A DNA stretch of 5,513 nucleotides from Rubritepida sp. (GTDB lineage: Bacteria; Pseudomonadota; Alphaproteobacteria; Acetobacterales; Acetobacteraceae): contig JAQGHZ010000747.1 in assembly GCA_028291485.1 (NCBI GenBank), forward strand, positions 1 through 5,513, written 5' to 3'. The notes beneath the pieces are model-generated. The model saw only the letters and a list, made by a program, of their open reading frames with translations, was not told where the DNA came from and did not search any database. The translations under genes and the position numbers were made by a program. Numbering within the stretch: position 1 is the stretch's first letter; each line of letters begins with the position of its first letter. Positions 4,068 through 5,513 of this stretch are shown one piece after another.

Positions 4068-5438
4068 CACCGCCGCCAGCACCCGTGCGAAATTCCCACC
4101 CATCAGCTTCTTCACGCCCTCCGCGTCGAAGCCCACCTCCAGCAGCGCCTGCGCGAGGTCGGGCGTCACGAGATAGGTCTCGAAGGCGCTGGACGACAGC
4201 AGACCGCGCATGTCGCTGCCGATGCCGACATGGTCCACGCCCACCGCGTCCACCATGCGCGCCATGCTTTCGGCGTAGCGGCGCGGCGTGGGATTGTCGC
4301 CGACCAGCGGCCAGATGCCGACCACGCCGCCCGTCTGGGCCACCACGCGGGCGTGCTCCGCCGTGATGAGCCGGCTGAACGGCCGCGGCTGGCTGGAGAG
4401 CGAGGTGTGCGAGAGCAGGATGGGCTTTGTCGACACCTCCGCCGCGCGCCGCACCATTGCCAGCGTCGCATGCGCCACGTCCACCGCGATGCCGAGGCGG
4501 TTGCAGGCGCGCACCACCTCCACGCCGAAATCCGTGAGTCCGTTATGGACGGCGCCGACGGTCTGGATGTCGCCCAGCTCGTTCACGCGGTAGTGCGTGA
4601 GTTGCAGGTGCCGCAGGCGCTGCTCGCGGAAGGCCCATTCCAGCCGGTCGATCCGGCCCTCCATGAAGTCGCCGCCTTCCGACTCCACGAGCACGGCCGG
4701 CGCCGCGCCCGGCCGCATCGAGCGCGCGAGTGAGGCCTTGTCGGTGACGACGGCCAGCCCCTCCTGCGCGACGAGCCGGTGCAGCCGCGCGAAGGCCGCC
4801 TGGCCATGCGCCCAGAGTTCGCCCGGCGCCGGCTGGCGATAGGGCTGGATCAAGCGGTCCACCACGCGGGTCGCCGGGCTGTCCGCCACGATGGCGAGAG
4901 AGACGAGCGACATGCCGCCCTCGCGCATGGGCGCGGCGAGCGGCTGGAAGGCGCGGTCGGGATTGGCCGGCAGCAGGATCACGCGGCCGGCATGGCTGTG
5001 CAGGTCCATGGGCGCGGTGGTGCCGACGAGCGCACGCCCGGCGCCGGCCGGCACCTGCGCGCGGGCTACGCGCGGCGCGGCGCAGAGCAGCGGCGAGGCG
5101 GCGAGCAGCGCGCGCCGGTTCAACCAGGGACCGCCAGAGACGCGGGCGGCCACGCGCGCGGCCTCGATGCGCCAGCGCCAGGGCGCCCCCTCCGGCGAGA
5201 CGCGCCAGATGCCGGTGACGCGCACCGAACGCCCGGCGGGCGCGGCGCCGTCGAGTAGCACCTCGACGGTGGTTTCGCGCTCGGGTCCGCAGCCGATGCA
5301 GCAGGCGGCTTCCGCGACCAGCAGCAGCCGGTCGCCGGGCACGCCGTCGAGTGGGAAGACCTCGCCTTCGAGCGTCACCTCGTCGCCATCCGACGGCCGC
5401 GCGCGGCCGCGGAGCAGGTCGTCCCAATTGAGGTTCAT
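4056..5438 (-). CDS. M19 membrane-dipeptidase-like protein with extra N-terminal DUF3299-like domain
   Basis: A 460-residue protein in three parts. Residues 1-100 (MNLNWDDLLRG, EVTLEGEVFPLDG, LLLVAEAACCIGC, then VRVTGIWRV) resemble DUF3299-type proteins and carry cysteines at 46, 47 and 50. Residues 106-127 (NRRALLAASPLLCAAPRVARA) look like a Tat-like signal with a cut after A125-R126-A127. Residues 144-457 are an M19 (renal dipeptidase) zinc peptidase: DLHSH (145-149), VESEGGDF (251-258), LTHYRVNELGD (280-290), VDVAH (319-323), LLSHTS (341-346), HVGIGSDMRG (403-412) and GGNFARVL (447-454). The family's metal-ligand Glu, both His and the late Asp are present; the second residue of the usual HxD pair is His149. 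Relatives cleave dipeptides, often with D-residues, outside the cytoplasm. The ATG at 5438 has GGGAG upstream and overlaps the previous stop (ATGA). An internal TTG at 5121-5123 (Leu106), behind a weak GGCGG, could start a conventional exported enzyme. Substrate unknown. Confidence 0.88.
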   Translation of the reverse strand: MNLNWDDLLRGRARPSDGDEVTLEGEVFPLDGVPGDRLLLVAEAACCIGCGPERETTVEVLLDGAAPAGRSVRVTGIWRVSPEGAPWRWRIEAARVAARVSGGPWLNRRALLAASPLLCAAPRVARAQVPAGAGRALVGTTAPMDLHSHAGRVILLPANPDRAFQPLAAPMREGGMSLVSLAIVADSPATRVVDRLIQPYRQPAPGELWAHGQAAFARLHRLVAQEGLAVVTDKASLARSMRPGAAPAVLVESEGGDFMEGRIDRLEWAFREQRLRHLQLTHYRVNELGDIQTVGAVHNGLTDFGVEVVRACNRLGIAVDVAHATLAMVRRAAEVSTKPILLSHTSLSSQPRPFSRLITAEHARVVAQTGGVVGIWPLVGDNPTPRRYAESMARMVDAVGVDHVGIGSDMRGLLSSSAFETYLVTPDLAQALLEVGFDAEGVKKLMGGNFARVLAAVLPG

Positions 5439-5513
5439 GCCAACCCGAGCTCCCGCGCCTGGATCAGCAGCGCCAGCACCTTCGAGTAGATGCGGCTCTG
5501 CGCCAGGCTTCCC
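5435..5513 (-). CDS. C-terminal end of an unidentified protein, coupled to the M19 gene
   Basis: Only the last 25 codons are inside the window, entering from the right edge and ending at a TGA at 5435-5437. The peptide reads GSLAQSRIYSKVLALLIQARELGLA and looks like an amphipathic helix (alternating Leu/Ala/Ile with Lys, Arg and Glu). I do not recognise the family from so little. The reading is supported by the 4-bp ATGA overlap with the start of the M19 gene and the GGGAG ribosome site for that gene inside it, which are typical of translational coupling. It therefore probably belongs to the same operon, and its identity would help explain the N-terminal domain of the M19 protein. Confidence 0.55.
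   Translation of the reverse strand, partial: GSLAQSRIYSKVLALLIQARELGLA

Noticed and set aside
4543..5427. 294-codon minus-strand frame overlapping the M19 gene
   Set aside because: It is an Arg/Ala-rich shifted frame of the real M19 reading frame, with low-complexity composition. It also argues against a simple frameshift, since all M19 motifs stay in the other frame.
1..5513. CRISPR arrays, tRNA/rRNA genes, insertion sequences, attachment sites or phage genes
   Set aside because: No regularly spaced repeats, terminal inverted repeats, transposase or integrase motifs, or RNA-gene signatures were seen by eye; coding density leaves little room for them.

Overview
The window is very GC-rich, with strong G/C at third codon positions, and its genes lie close together. 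It reads like an accessory catabolic region of a free-living alphaproteobacterium. The mix of an isolated Bug/TctC-type binding protein, an SMP-30 lactonase, an Ldh-family dehydrogenase and an M19 dipeptidase, all with Tat-like or AxA export signals where exported, suggests Acetobacteraceae (Roseomonas-like). That placement is inference from composition and gene content, not from a marker gene.

Layout, left to right. (1) Positions 1-166, + strand: the C-terminal end of a cupin-domain protein, probably the sensor end of an XRE-cupin regulator. It converges on and overlaps the next gene by 7 bp. (2) Positions 160-2048, - strand: a two-gene unit, first a Bug/TctC periplasmic solute-binding protein, then an SMP-30/gluconolactonase-like hydrolase. 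(3) Positions 2049-2176: the only real intergenic control region, with an AT-rich patch at about 2111-2155 carrying two 10-bp direct repeats, face-to-face promoter-like elements and an 18-bp hairpin in the leader of the binding-protein gene. (4) Positions 2177-4004, + strand: a GntR/HutC-type regulator with a UTRA ligand domain, followed by a malate/L-lactate/ureidoglycolate-type (Ldh family) NAD(P)-dependent dehydrogenase. (5) Positions 4005-4055: a convergent junction with a strong terminator-like hairpin. (6) Positions 4056-5513, - strand: an M19 membrane-dipeptidase-like protein with an unusual extra N-terminal domain, overlapping by ATGA the end of an upstream gene that runs off the window.

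Working model (inference): the GntR protein binds the repeats in 2114-2153 and controls both divergent transcripts. The TctC-like receptor captures an organic acid or sugar acid in the periplasm, the SMP-30 enzyme opens a lactone, and the Ldh-family enzyme oxidises or reduces a 2-hydroxy/2-oxo acid. No TctA/TctB membrane components are present here, so the receptor is either an orphan or uses a transporter encoded elsewhere.

The most unusual object is the 460-residue M19 protein. Its first ~100 residues look like a separate DUF3299-like domain with a CCxxC motif, and a complete Tat-like signal peptide follows this domain instead of starting the protein. Nothing in the window resembles a phage, insertion sequence, CRISPR array, tRNA or rRNA.
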